Below are positions 1 to 8,368 of a stretch of 37,133 nt of DNA, in pieces. A program made the translations under genes and the position numbers. The notes beneath the pieces were generated by a model. That model worked only from the letters and a program-made list of their open reading frames with translations, was not told the origin of the DNA and did no database searches. Source of the stretch: Erysipelothrix sp. (GTDB lineage: Bacteria > Bacillota_I > Bacilli_A > Erysipelotrichales > Erysipelotrichaceae); NCBI GenBank assembly GCA_012512595.1, contig JAAZDW010000025.1, positions 1-37,133 on the forward strand, read 5' to 3'. The stretch's first letter is position 1; each line of letters opens with the position of its first letter.

Positions 1-58
1 AGGTCGCCAGACAAATAAACCAGGTTTAGGAAAAACTTATCTAGAAAGGGAAGAATAA
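1..58 (+). CDS. glmU: GlmU C-terminal end (partial)
   Basis: An open frame from base 2 to the TAA at 56-58 gives an 18-residue tail beginning GRQTNKPG. This resembles the extreme C-terminus of GlmU, the bifunctional glucosamine-1-phosphate acetyltransferase/UDP-GlcNAc uridylyltransferase, where an R-Q-x-N-K motif follows the left-handed beta-helix. The position directly before prs is also the Bacillus arrangement (glmU-prs). Only 18 codons are visible, so the call rests on a short motif plus synteny. Confidence 0.6.
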   Translation, partial: GRQTNKPGLGKTYLEREE

Positions 59-62
59 TAGA

Positions 63-1034
63 ATGAATAATGAAATTATTGTTTTCGCACTAACAAGTAG
101 TATTAAATTAGCCGATGAAATTTGTGACCATTTAGATATTAGACGAGGAAAATGTAAGGTAACTCATTTTAGTGATGGGGAAATCTTAGTCGAACCCGAA
201 GAATCAGTTCGCGGTAAGCATGTTTTTATTGTCCAATCAACAAATGCGCCAACAAGTTCGACCGTAATGGAGGTATTAATTGCCTTAGATGCTTGTAAAA
301 GAGCGTCAGCTGATGAAGTAACAGTTGTCATGCCATATTATGGATATGCTAGACAAGATCGTAAAGCTAGAGCACGTCAGCCTATTTCGGCTAGATTAAT
401 GGCTGATTTATATGAAGCAAGTGGAGCAGATCGAATGGTAACTATTGACTTACATGCCCCACAGATTCAAGGATTCTTTAAAATCCCTACTGATGACCTC
501 TCAATAGTTTCAATGTTTGGTCAGTATTATAGAAATAAATGCCAAACGGGAGAAATTGAAGGCGAAATCGTTATTGTTTCACCAGACCACGGTGGGGCTG
601 CAAGAGCAAGAAAACTTGCTGATACAATACCCAACTCAACTGTGGCAATTATTGACAAACGCCGAACTAAGCCAAATGAGGCTGAAGCTATTAATTTAAT
701 TGGTTCTGTCGAGAACAAAACAGCGATTATTATTGATGATATAATTGATACAGGTGGCTCAATGATGAGCGGGATTGACATGCTTTATAAAAATGGGGCA
801 AAAAAAGTTTTTGCCGCCTGCTCTCACGGAGTTCTTTCAGGCAATGCGATAAATAATATTAAAGAATCAAAAATTAGCGAATTGGTGGTATCTAATTCAA
901 TCGAACTTCCAGAAGCTGCACTAGGTGTTGAAAAGATTAAGCAGATTTCTGTTGCTTATATGTTGGCTAAAACTATCGAAGCAATAAAAGACACAACTCC
1001 AGTAAGTAATATTTACAGTTTATTTAATGACTAA
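63..1034 (+). CDS. prs: Ribose-phosphate pyrophosphokinase (PRPP synthetase)
   Basis: This cytosolic enzyme makes 5-phosphoribosyl-1-pyrophosphate from ribose-5-phosphate and ATP, feeding purine, pyrimidine, NAD, His and Trp synthesis. The 323 residues match the family length of about 315-320. Visible motifs are PYYGYARQDRK near residue 97, the flexible-loop region with DHGGAARARK near 173, and the PRPP-binding loop IIDDIIDTGGSM near 225-236. The ATG at 63 follows an AAAGGGA ribosome-binding sequence at 45-51, inside the glmU tail. The gene starts 4 bases after the glmU stop, so the two are probably co-transcribed, and it ends at a strong hairpin terminator. Nothing unusual was seen. Confidence 0.97.
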   Translation: MNNEIIVFALTSSIKLADEICDHLDIRRGKCKVTHFSDGEILVEPEESVRGKHVFIVQSTNAPTSSTVMEVLIALDACKRASADEVTVVMPYYGYARQDRKARARQPISARLMADLYEASGADRMVTIDLHAPQIQGFFKIPTDDLSIVSMFGQYYRNKCQTGEIEGEIVIVSPDHGGAARARKLADTIPNSTVAIIDKRRTKPNEAEAINLIGSVENKTAIIIDDIIDTGGSMMSGIDMLYKNGAKKVFAACSHGVLSGNAINNIKESKISELVVSNSIELPEAALGVEKIKQISVAYMLAKTIEAIKDTTPVSNIYSLFND

Positions 1035-1050
1035 GCTATAAAAAACAATT

Positions 1051-1100
1051 AAAAAGACACTTTAAATGTTGGTAATCTCAACATTTAAAGTGTCTTTTTT
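1051..1100. terminator. Bidirectional Rho-independent terminator, 21-bp perfect stem
   Basis: The arms at 1051-1071 and 1079-1099 are perfect reverse complements around a 7-base loop. The stem carries five A on its left edge and six T on its right edge, so it gives a U-tract on either strand. It lies between the convergent ends of prs (plus) and orf217 (minus) and can terminate both. Confidence 0.93.
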
Positions 1101-1102
1101 GT

Positions 1103-1756
1103 TTATCTAATTCTGTAATATAAAGTAAAGTTATCAAGTTCATGTAAAACAATGTTAATTGCTGACTTGTAAGGTAAGGCCGAAATATATAGTTCTCGAT
1201 ATGAAATTTCGCCAATATTATTAAGCCAAACAAAGCTTGCACTGAAATCTCTAACAAAGGTATTTAATTTTAATAATAAAGTTGTTAAGTCTTGATCAGA
1301 ATTTATTTTATCTTTAATTTCTTGATAGACTGTAAGAATTTCAGCTTTTTTATCAATAAAGATCAAACTAGCCTCAAGCAATAGCCCAACTAAGACAACT
1401 GATTCTGCAAATGAAGCCCCGACAGAGATTGAAGAGTTGATATAAATGTTATCGCGCTTAAACCAAAGACCATAAATAGCTCCAACCTCAGAAATGCTTA
1501 CCGCAACACGATCACTCCCATTGATATCCATTTCAAGGGCTAAAACATTTGGTTTTGAAATAGTCGACATTCCTAGAGCTAGGTTTCCTTCTTTAAATTT
1601 CAGTTTTTTTTCTAAGTAGGCAACCAAGGCTAGAGAAATTTGACTAAGATCTTTTCCTTCGTCAAAATTAATTGAATGTTTTTCTCGGTAAGCTTTTGTG
1701 AATTTGTCTTCTGTATAAAGAAGTTTGTCAATCGCATCATATCTGATTTTTTCCAT
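1103..1756 (-). CDS. Uncharacterised 217-aa protein, last gene of the add operon
   Basis: I do not recognise this protein. It has 217 residues and no signal peptide. One stretch near residues 110-130 is moderately hydrophobic (GASFAESVVLVGLLLEA), but it looks like a buried helix rather than a clear membrane segment. The N-terminal 60 residues are charged and helical, and the remainder alternates strand-like and helical segments. The start is well fixed: GGAGGGATAAT lies directly upstream of the ATG at 1756. It begins 21 bases after the addA stop on the same strand and ends at the shared terminator, so it is very likely the promoter-distal gene of yigZ-addB-addA-orf217. Its position suggests, but does not show, a link with DNA repair. 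Confidence 0.8.
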   Translation of the reverse strand: MEKIRYDAIDKLLYTEDKFTKAYREKHSINFDEGKDLSQISLALVAYLEKKLKFKEGNLALGMSTISKPNVLALEMDINGSDRVAVSISEVGAIYGLWFKRDNIYINSSISVGASFAESVVLVGLLLEASLIFIDKKAEILTVYQEIKDKINSDQDLTTLLLKLNTFVRDFSASFVWLNNIGEISYRELYISALPYKSAINIVLHELDNFTLYYRIR

Positions 1757-1777
1757 ATTATCCCTCCATGTAATTAC

Positions 1778-4700
1778 TTATTTTATTAATATAAATTTAT
1801 CTAAATGCGTACTGTAAAGATAAAGTTCGATAGTTCTATCTTTAAACTGTGGTTTAATCGCTTGCTTATAAAAGTTGAGTTGATCTTGATATCTTTCTAT
1901 AAGTTCACTATCATTTTCGACTGTATCGGTCTTAAAGTCTACTATATAAACATTATCCTTTGTTTCTACAAGATAGTCAATAATACCACGCTGATACTGT
2001 TCTTCTAAATAACTGATAAATGGAAACTCTTTATGCACAGTTTCTTGGTTTAATTTAATAAAGAAGGGATTGCTGTTTAAAGTTATCAACTTATCTATAT
2101 AGTAGTCATTGATATTAGGACTAACTTTTTTAATCATTTCTCTAGTCCACTGTGTATTTGGCAATTTTTCAATTGCATTATGAATAGTACTTCCGACTTC
2201 AAAACCTTTTTCTTCTTTGCTTAAATCTAATGGTCTTATTGGCCAAATGTATCCGATTGGCTTGACAAGACTTTCGCTTGGCGCAAGTTTATTGACACTA
2301 GCGATAATTTGTTGTTTTTTTGGAAGAATTTGGTATTCAAAAGATTTTTCCATGTTTACAATTAGTGTTTTTGTTGGATGATTTTGATGAATAGCATTAA
2401 TCCAACCGGTATAGCCTATACCGTTATAAATATGACTATAGTCAAAGTCTAAGTATTGTTTTTCTTTGTCTTGTTTAAAAGTATCAATAATATACATTCT
2501 GTTTTGCGCACGCGTAAGCGCAACATACAATTTTCGCATCTCTTCCTCGAGGTCTTCTTTTTTCTCTAAAAACCTAATTAGAAAGTTAGCGAGATTATCT
2601 TTAATAATTCTTTTTGGAAGATAAGTGGTTTTTAATGCGAGTCCTAAATCACCATTAATAACATAATTTGACTGACTGTTAATGCTCTTATTTGAGGATT
2701 TACTCCACATAAAGACTGTATCAAATTGCAATCCCTTTGAACCATGGACGGTCATTACATTGACGACATTATCTTCGCTACTAATCGAGCTAGCCTCAGA
2801 AGTTTTTTCTTGTTTCATTAGTTCAATTTCTAATAAAAACCCATAGATTCCACTTTTGTCTTTTTGATAGTTTAGAGCACTTTCATAAAATAGGTCTAAG
2901 TTAGTCCGGCTTTGATTTGAAATTTTTGTTTCATAAAAATTATTGATTTCAAAAATATGATTGATTATATCAGTCAAGTGAAGGGTGTTTTGATTATTGT
3001 GGAAGGTATGTATTTGTCTTAGGATACTTTTGTCTAAGCTATCGGCTACTTTAAACATATCTTTGTAAGTAAGAAAATGAGTTGCAATTTGGTTGTCAGT
3101 AAAGCCGTAAAGATTAACTAAAATTGCTGTAAGTGCAATTTTGTCATTGGGGTCTAATATCAATTTTAAATAAGCGTGGACTATAGAAACACCAAAAGAA
3201 TCATAAAAACCATCAGGCATGGCAATGAAGTATGGGATATTTGCCCTATCAAAGGCATCGCGTAAAAAGTCTTTACTTTTGTGTGCTTCAACTAAAACAG
3301 TATACTTATTCCATTTTTTATCTTGATCTTCATTATATAAAGTAACGATTTGATTAGCAATATATTCAGCCTTGAATTGATTGTTATTCAAGTTATAATC
3401 TTCATCAAAATCTTCGTAAGCCTCTTGTTGGGTATTAATTAGGTGCAACTGTACCGCTAGACTATCCTTGTTTTGATCTATAGTTCCTGTTGTAACAAAG
3501 TCTTGCTTACTGTAGGAGCTATTAAAAGTATCCAAATTCATAATATGTGAAAAAATATGGTTATTGAAATTAACAATATCATTTTTTGACCTGAAATTAT
3601 TGCTTAAAAAGATTGTTTGGTGATTATCGGTATTGCCCATCTCAATTAAACCTTGCATTAAACTTGGTTTAGCACCTCTAAAACGATATATCGATTGTTT
3701 AACATCGCCAACTCTAAAGATATTATCTTTTCTTCCAACTAATTCGATTATCTCGTTTTGTAAGATATTTGTATCCTGAAATTCATCAATCAAAATATCT
3801 TTGATTTCTGATTGCAGGGTTTTTGCAATTTCATTATTATTGAGGGTAAGTAGTCGATAAGTTAAAATTTCCATGTCATCAAAGGTAATCCCATTTTCAG
3901 CCTTTATATAAGACTCATATTGAAAATTATACATTTTAGTAATATCAACAATATTCTTTGCAAGCTCTTTATTATGCGCTAAGTCATCCAGTAAAGTCTT
4001 TTCATCATAAAGCATTACAACAGCATCATTTAAAACCTTAAAGTATTGTTCGCGAACTGCTTGATAGTCTTCTTGTTTGCTTATGGTTCTATTTTTAAGT
4101 TTTGCGATATTTTCAATAGTCGCTTTATAATCATGATAATTTTGATTTGAGATTGCTGTTTCTAATATTTTAAGATAACTGATAACTTCACTAATCCAAG
4201 TTTTTTGCAATTCTGTATTGGCCTGTTCTTTTAAACTATCAATTAAGCGGTCTAGTTGATAGGCTAATTTTTTAATTTGGTTGTATATATTTTGATTATA
4301 AGCCCAAAATATTTCTAAAAAACTTTCTGGTAACTTATCAAGTGAGGAGTAGGTATCATATATAATAATTGAATCATCTAGCCACCCATTTGGGTTTGGT
4401 TTACTAAAGGAGGTTTCTGAAAGACTTAATACCATATCCTTAAGGCTATCAAAATTCATAGCTGAACTAGTAAGGGTGTAGAGTGTGTCTTGAATAACTT
4501 CACTATCATAATTTGCAATTACATAATCAAAAGCATCATTTTTTACCTTAGCAATTGTTGGCTCGTCTAAGATATTATTTAAAGATTGAGGGTCAATCTG
4601 TAGTACATAATAATAATCTTTAAGTATTGATAAACAAAAAGAGTGAATCGTTGATATCTTAGCTGATGGTAGAAGAGTAATTTGTGTTTTTAAGTATTCG

Positions 4701-4942
4701 TCATCAGGATTGTCAAGGTAGGCCTTAGATAGGGCTTGGAGAAGTCGGTTTTTCATTTCTGCAGCCGCCGCTTCGGTAAAAGTAAGCGCAACAATTTGGT
4801 CAACACTTACTCTATCATTAATGATTCTTTTCATCAATCGCTGTACTAAGACCGCAGTTTTTCCAGCCCCAGCACTTGCGGATACAGTAATGTTTAAATC
4901 AGTTAAATTAATTGCTTTTAATTGTTCACTAGTCCACTTCAT
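1778..4942 (-). CDS. addA: ATP-dependent helicase/nuclease subunit A
   Basis: AddA is the motor and nuclease subunit of the AddAB enzyme that resects double-strand breaks for RecA loading. Superfamily 1A helicase motifs are complete: Walker A ASAGAGKT at residues 22-29, motif Ia TFTEAAAAEM, motif II IDEFQDT near 385, motif IV-like NNFRSK, motif V MTVHGSKGLQFD near 732, and motif VI ALTRAQNRM. The C-terminal RecB-family nuclease domain shows GSTIHNAIE, then D in GIIDYLVE, the catalytic D-x-K in IVDFKTD near 1000, and a downstream Q-x3-Y. At 1054 residues it is clearly shorter than Bacillus AddA (about 1230). It overlaps the end of addB by 14 bases, which indicates translational coupling. Confidence 0.96.
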   Translation of the reverse strand: MKWTSEQLKAINLTDLNITVSASAGAGKTAVLVQRLMKRIINDRVSVDQIVALTFTEAAAAEMKNRLLQALSKAYLDNPDDEYLKTQITLLPSAKISTIHSFCLSILKDYYYVLQIDPQSLNNILDEPTIAKVKNDAFDYVIANYDSEVIQDTLYTLTSSAMNFDSLKDMVLSLSETSFSKPNPNGWLDDSIIIYDTYSSLDKLPESFLEIFWAYNQNIYNQIKKLAYQLDRLIDSLKEQANTELQKTWISEVISYLKILETAISNQNYHDYKATIENIAKLKNRTISKQEDYQAVREQYFKVLNDAVVMLYDEKTLLDDLAHNKELAKNIVDITKMYNFQYESYIKAENGITFDDMEILTYRLLTLNNNEIAKTLQSEIKDILIDEFQDTNILQNEIIELVGRKDNIFRVGDVKQSIYRFRGAKPSLMQGLIEMGNTDNHQTIFLSNNFRSKNDIVNFNNHIFSHIMNLDTFNSSYSKQDFVTTGTIDQNKDSLAVQLHLINTQQEAYEDFDEDYNLNNNQFKAEYIANQIVTLYNEDQDKKWNKYTVLVEAHKSKDFLRDAFDRANIPYFIAMPDGFYDSFGVSIVHAYLKLILDPNDKIALTAILVNLYGFTDNQIATHFLTYKDMFKVADSLDKSILRQIHTFHNNQNTLHLTDIINHIFEINNFYETKISNQSRTNLDLFYESALNYQKDKSGIYGFLLEIELMKQEKTSEASSISSEDNVVNVMTVHGSKGLQFDTVFMWSKSSNKSINSQSNYVINGDLGLALKTTYLPKRIIKDNLANFLIRFLEKKEDLEEEMRKLYVALTRAQNRMYIIDTFKQDKEKQYLDFDYSHIYNGIGYTGWINAIHQNHPTKTLIVNMEKSFEYQILPKKQQIIASVNKLAPSESLVKPIGYIWPIRPLDLSKEEKGFEVGSTIHNAIEKLPNTQWTREMIKKVSPNINDYYIDKLITLNSNPFFIKLNQETVHKEFPFISYLEEQYQRGIIDYLVETKDNVYIVDFKTDTVENDSELIERYQDQLNFYKQAIKPQFKDRTIELYLYSTHLDKFILIK

Positions 4943-7532
4943 TTTCTATCTCCTTGTTTAGTTTTTGGTTTGGATAAATTTCCTGCTTAAAATTTTTGGT
5001 TGTCTTTGATTGACAAATACTTTGATACTCACAAAAAGCACAAGGGTTATTAATTGGTACACAATCAATAATTCCTTTCTTTAAATTGTTATGAATGTCA
5101 TCATAAATCTGATTAAGAATAGTTGTAACAGTTTCAAAGTTTTTTGGCTTTCCATAAACAGCTAAGCCGGACTTATTTTCTACTAAACCGCCGACATAAT
5201 CTTTACTTTCATAAAACTCGATTGGATCTTTAAAATGCCACCCAGCCAAGCGATTATTTTTTAAATAGTCGGCTTCAACCTCTACTTCTGAAGTAGGATA
5301 AAAGAAATCTTGAGATTTTTTAACTTCAGCATAGATCATTGATGTGTTTTGAGTGCGCATAGTGTGGTAAAAAGCCCCAGCTGGTTGTAGTTGATACTTT
5401 TCACTCATGACTAAAAGATAAGTGATGAGTTGTAACTGTAGGCCTTGCTTAAAGAGTTTTTCACTTAAGTTTTGAGGACTGCTTTTAAAATCGATAACCC
5501 GGATTGAATCAAGATATTGATCAGTTCGATCAACAAAACCTTTTAATTTAATTTTATTGTTTATTGTATATAAAAACTCTGCTTCAGCCTCAATTGGCTT
5601 AAACGTTGTATCGGCTTCGACTTTTTTTAAATGATCTAAGACATCAACTAATTGGCGAATTAATAATTCTTTAATCATTAACATTTTTTTGTCATTGGGA
5701 TAAAGCGTTTCTAGTGAGATTGAAAGTTGATTAATAAGACTAATAAGATCAATATCTTGTAGTGGTTTTTTATTTAAACTTAAATCAACAACAACTTGTT
5801 CCATAACTTCATGAATTATACTTCCTATGTAAGCATAGGACAAATCAGGGAGTTGTTGCGGGTATAGTTTTAATCCGCTTTTTAGAAAGTAGGAATAGTT
5901 ACAATTGTTATATTGTTCAAAAGATGAAATAGAACCAAATAACATCTCATCCTTAAAGAACAACTTTTTAGCGATGTCTTCATCTAATGTGTGACTTTTA
6001 AATTCAAAGGTATCATTCTCTATTAAAGGATAGCGTAGTGCAGTAGCTTTATTTTTCTTTGCATAATTAACCAGAGGAAATGAAGGTTCAATACCTTTTC
6101 CAGCATAAGAACTAAGCGGGTAAAAAATATAAATATTTTCTCCATTAAGGATTAAGTCTTGTTCTAAAAGTTGGTTACTAAATCTTTTTTCCTTGCTAGG
6201 GTATGTTAAATTGGCAACATATTTCTCGTCAATTACACCAGTTTTTTTATCAATAACGGGAAAGTTATTTGCGCTAGCGCCTAGAATTATTAGATCCTTT
6301 TTATCAAAGTAATAATGATTATTGCTTTGGCTAACTACAACATTATTTATATCAACATTATTTATACCAGGGTTTAATAGAAGATTTTGAAGAATTGGCC
6401 AAATGTTATTACCGGTATCTAAGACTTGCTTATTGTTAACTAATACTTGGCGTAATATTTTTAAATCGTCACTTTGACCCTGGTCTAAGAAATAGTTGAA
6501 GAGATTTTCAACTAATTGTAGTTTTGTATTATATTGTGCCAATTTAGTAATTGTGGGCTTAAGTTTGTCGATTATAACTTTTGAAGTTTCGCCTAATTGT
6601 TGATAATAGTCTAAATTACTCTTGTGGACAATATTATCTGTGAGCGGTTGGTATTTATATTCTAAAAGACTCTTTAAATCAAACTTAAAAAAGTCATTTA
6701 ACTTAATAAGACTTGTAATGTTTTCTAAGTTTAAGGGATTACTACTCAAAAACTCAACCACACTAGCTTTTGATTGATCTTCTATTAGTTTTAACAAACT
6801 TATAAAGTTAATAAAAAACGTTTTATTTTCGGTTTTGTTAACTAAGGTAAATTTTATATTATAACGCTTATAAACTTGTTTAATTAAAGGTAAATAATCG
6901 CTATTTAAAGCTATGACTTGGGCCCTTGACAAGTCTTTGTCAATAATCATTTGGGCGCTGGCTTCAACTTCGCTTCGTTTGTTGTTTGCATAGTAAAGTT
7001 TTATTTTGTTTAACTCTAATTCTTTTTGTGAATATTCTTTTATCTTATTTGCTTTTAATAAATTAACTACTTCTTTTAAGTAATTACTACTAAGTTTTTG
7101 CTTTGAAAGGTAAACATTTTCTAGTAATAAGGGGGTTATTATCAATTCTAAATCATTTAATGTTTTTATTTCATTTGGGACAATTTTATATATTGTCTCA
7201 AATATCAATTTTAAGTCTTGATCTTTAAGACTTGATGCTTCTAGATCATTAGGCTTAATATTATATAAGTACATATCAATATGAAAGTCTTTTATCGATT
7301 TAATAAAGGTTGAGTTTTCGACATATGAAAAAAGTACTTTTAATTGATCTTTTAGAGCTAGTATTTCAGCTTTCAAAATTGTGTCATAGTCATCTTCATA
7401 TTTTGGGACTAATTGATCAATAAATGCATTTAGCGGAAGTAGGGTTGTATTAACAACAAGATTATTATCTTTTAATAACTGTCTTGAGATACTATCGTGT
7501 TGATATTTTGGGGCAATAATCTTAATCATCAT
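4929..7532 (-). CDS. addB: ATP-dependent helicase/nuclease subunit B, short and without Walker A
   Basis: AddB is the second subunit of AddAB, with its own RecB-type nuclease and an iron-sulfur cluster. The cluster ligands are visible: a lone Cys near residue 545 (YNNCNYSYF) and C-x2-C-x5-C near 829 (CAFCEYQSIC). Nuclease motifs are GSIIHEVMEQ near 578 and VIDFKSS near 679. The N-terminus has no GxxGxGKT loop, and the whole protein is 867 residues against about 1165 in Bacillus, so this is a reduced, RexB-like form in which only AddA should hydrolyse ATP. AAGGAG lies 4 bases before the first ATG and 7 before the second (7529), so the second Met may be the true start. It overlaps yigZ by 11 bases. 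Confidence 0.92.
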   Translation of the reverse strand: MMIKIIAPKYQHDSISRQLLKDNNLVVNTTLLPLNAFIDQLVPKYEDDYDTILKAEILALKDQLKVLFSYVENSTFIKSIKDFHIDMYLYNIKPNDLEASSLKDQDLKLIFETIYKIVPNEIKTLNDLELIITPLLLENVYLSKQKLSSNYLKEVVNLLKANKIKEYSQKELELNKIKLYYANNKRSEVEASAQMIIDKDLSRAQVIALNSDYLPLIKQVYKRYNIKFTLVNKTENKTFFINFISLLKLIEDQSKASVVEFLSSNPLNLENITSLIKLNDFFKFDLKSLLEYKYQPLTDNIVHKSNLDYYQQLGETSKVIIDKLKPTITKLAQYNTKLQLVENLFNYFLDQGQSDDLKILRQVLVNNKQVLDTGNNIWPILQNLLLNPGINNVDINNVVVSQSNNHYYFDKKDLIILGASANNFPVIDKKTGVIDEKYVANLTYPSKEKRFSNQLLEQDLILNGENIYIFYPLSSYAGKGIEPSFPLVNYAKKNKATALRYPLIENDTFEFKSHTLDEDIAKKLFFKDEMLFGSISSFEQYNNCNYSYFLKSGLKLYPQQLPDLSYAYIGSIIHEVMEQVVVDLSLNKKPLQDIDLISLINQLSISLETLYPNDKKMLMIKELLIRQLVDVLDHLKKVEADTTFKPIEAEAEFLYTINNKIKLKGFVDRTDQYLDSIRVIDFKSSPQNLSEKLFKQGLQLQLITYLLVMSEKYQLQPAGAFYHTMRTQNTSMIYAEVKKSQDFFYPTSEVEVEADYLKNNRLAGWHFKDPIEFYESKDYVGGLVENKSGLAVYGKPKNFETVTTILNQIYDDIHNNLKKGIIDCVPINNPCAFCEYQSICQSKTTKNFKQEIYPNQKLNKEIENEVD

Positions 7533-8139
7533 GACTCTCCTTAACTTTTATTTCAATTTCTACATTTTCAAGTTTTTTGATTTCAGCTTGGCCACTGGTC
7601 ATTTCTTTTATCATATTAGTAAAGTTTTCATCATTATTCAAAAATATGAAACTTACTTGCATCTGGTAATCCTTTTCTAAAAGTTGTTTATCACTTAAAA
7701 GATGCTCAATTTGATCTGCGTATTTGTAGTCAACAATGACTTGATATTTGTCCATATTAACAACTTTATACAAGGTTGTGGAATTAAGGGCATCGTTAAC
7801 ACCTTTTGAGTAAGCTCTAATTAGCCCGCCGGCTCCAAGTTTAACGCCTCCATAGTATCGAACGACAACCGCAACAATTAGCTCCATATTTTTCTTTCTC
7901 AGTATTTCTAACATAGGAAGTCCGGCAGTTCCTGAAGGTTCTCCGTCATCATTAGAACTTTGAGTGTTTTCATCTATTAATACTGCCTGGCAATGATGGG
8001 TGGCTTTAGGGTGTTCTTTCTTTATTTGTGCGATGTAATCAATTGCTTCTTGCTGAGTATTTACTCTTTTTAAGTAGGTAATAAAACGTGATTTATTTAA
8101 AGTGAATTCATCTTCAACAATATCTTTAATTCTAAACAT
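7522..8139 (-). CDS. yigZ: YigZ/IMPACT family protein
   Basis: This is a 205-residue cytosolic protein of the YigZ/IMPACT (UPF0029) family. The molecular role of the bacterial members is poorly defined, and binding to nucleic acid or the translation machinery has been suggested. Family signatures are clear: KSRFITYLKRV near residue 16, HPKATHHCQAV near 44, SNDDGEPSGTAG near 61, and the hallmark RYYGGVKLGAGGLIRAYS near 93-110. A C-terminal ferredoxin-like UPF0029 domain follows. It is the first gene of the minus-strand operon and overlaps addB by 11 bases. A promoter-like sequence lies just upstream. Confidence 0.94.
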   Translation of the reverse strand: MFRIKDIVEDEFTLNKSRFITYLKRVNTQQEAIDYIAQIKKEHPKATHHCQAVLIDENTQSSNDDGEPSGTAGLPMLEILRKKNMELIVAVVVRYYGGVKLGAGGLIRAYSKGVNDALNSTTLYKVVNMDKYQVIVDYKYADQIEHLLSDKQLLEKDYQMQVSFIFLNNDENFTNMIKEMTSGQAEIKKLENVEIEIKVKESHDD

Positions 8140-8160
8140 AAAATCCCCTCACTTATTATC

Positions 8161-8189
8161 ATTATAACTTTATTCTAGTTTTATATAAA
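8161..8189 (-). promoter_or_regulatory. Candidate sigma-A promoter of the yigZ-addBA operon
   Basis: Read on the minus strand, TTTATA (8189-8184) and TATAAT (8166-8161) are separated by 17 bases. The -10 is perfect and the -35 is weak. It sits 22 bases upstream of the yigZ start, where a promoter for this four-gene operon is needed. Confidence 0.5.
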
Positions 8190-8271
8190 GGTGATATCCA
8201 ATTGATATGAAGTGGGTATAATTTTTGATACTAAGGCCTTAATGTAAATATGTTAAAAAAGTTGCCACTAT

Positions 8272-8303
8272 CAATTTCTGCAAGCTCGCTTGGTCAGAAA
8301 TTG
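8272..8303. other. Nested inverted repeat between divergent genes
   Basis: CAATTTCTG (8272-8280) pairs perfectly with CAGAAATTG (8295-8303), and inside them CAAG/CTTG closes a CTCG tetraloop with a two-base bulge. There is no T-tract, so it is not an ordinary terminator. It lies about 40 bases upstream of the -10 for the DUF3137 gene and could be an operator or a relic structure. Confidence 0.5.
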
Positions 8304-8339
8304 TTAACTAAGTAAGGAGCAAAGTTTATTAATTTATTG

Positions 8340-8345
8340 TATAAT
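8340..8345 (+). promoter_or_regulatory. Candidate -10 element for the DUF3137-lemA unit
   Basis: A perfect TATAAT lies 24 bases before the start codon at 8369, followed by the ribosome-binding sequence AAGGGG at 8355-8360. No good -35 is visible at 16-18 bases upstream, so this promoter may need help from a regulator. Confidence 0.4.
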
Positions 8346-8368
8346 AATATTAGTAAGGGGTTGTTTGA

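Noticed and set aside
8202-8222. TTGATA followed by TATAAT as a promoter
   Set aside because: The spacing is only 9 bases, far from the 16-18 needed.
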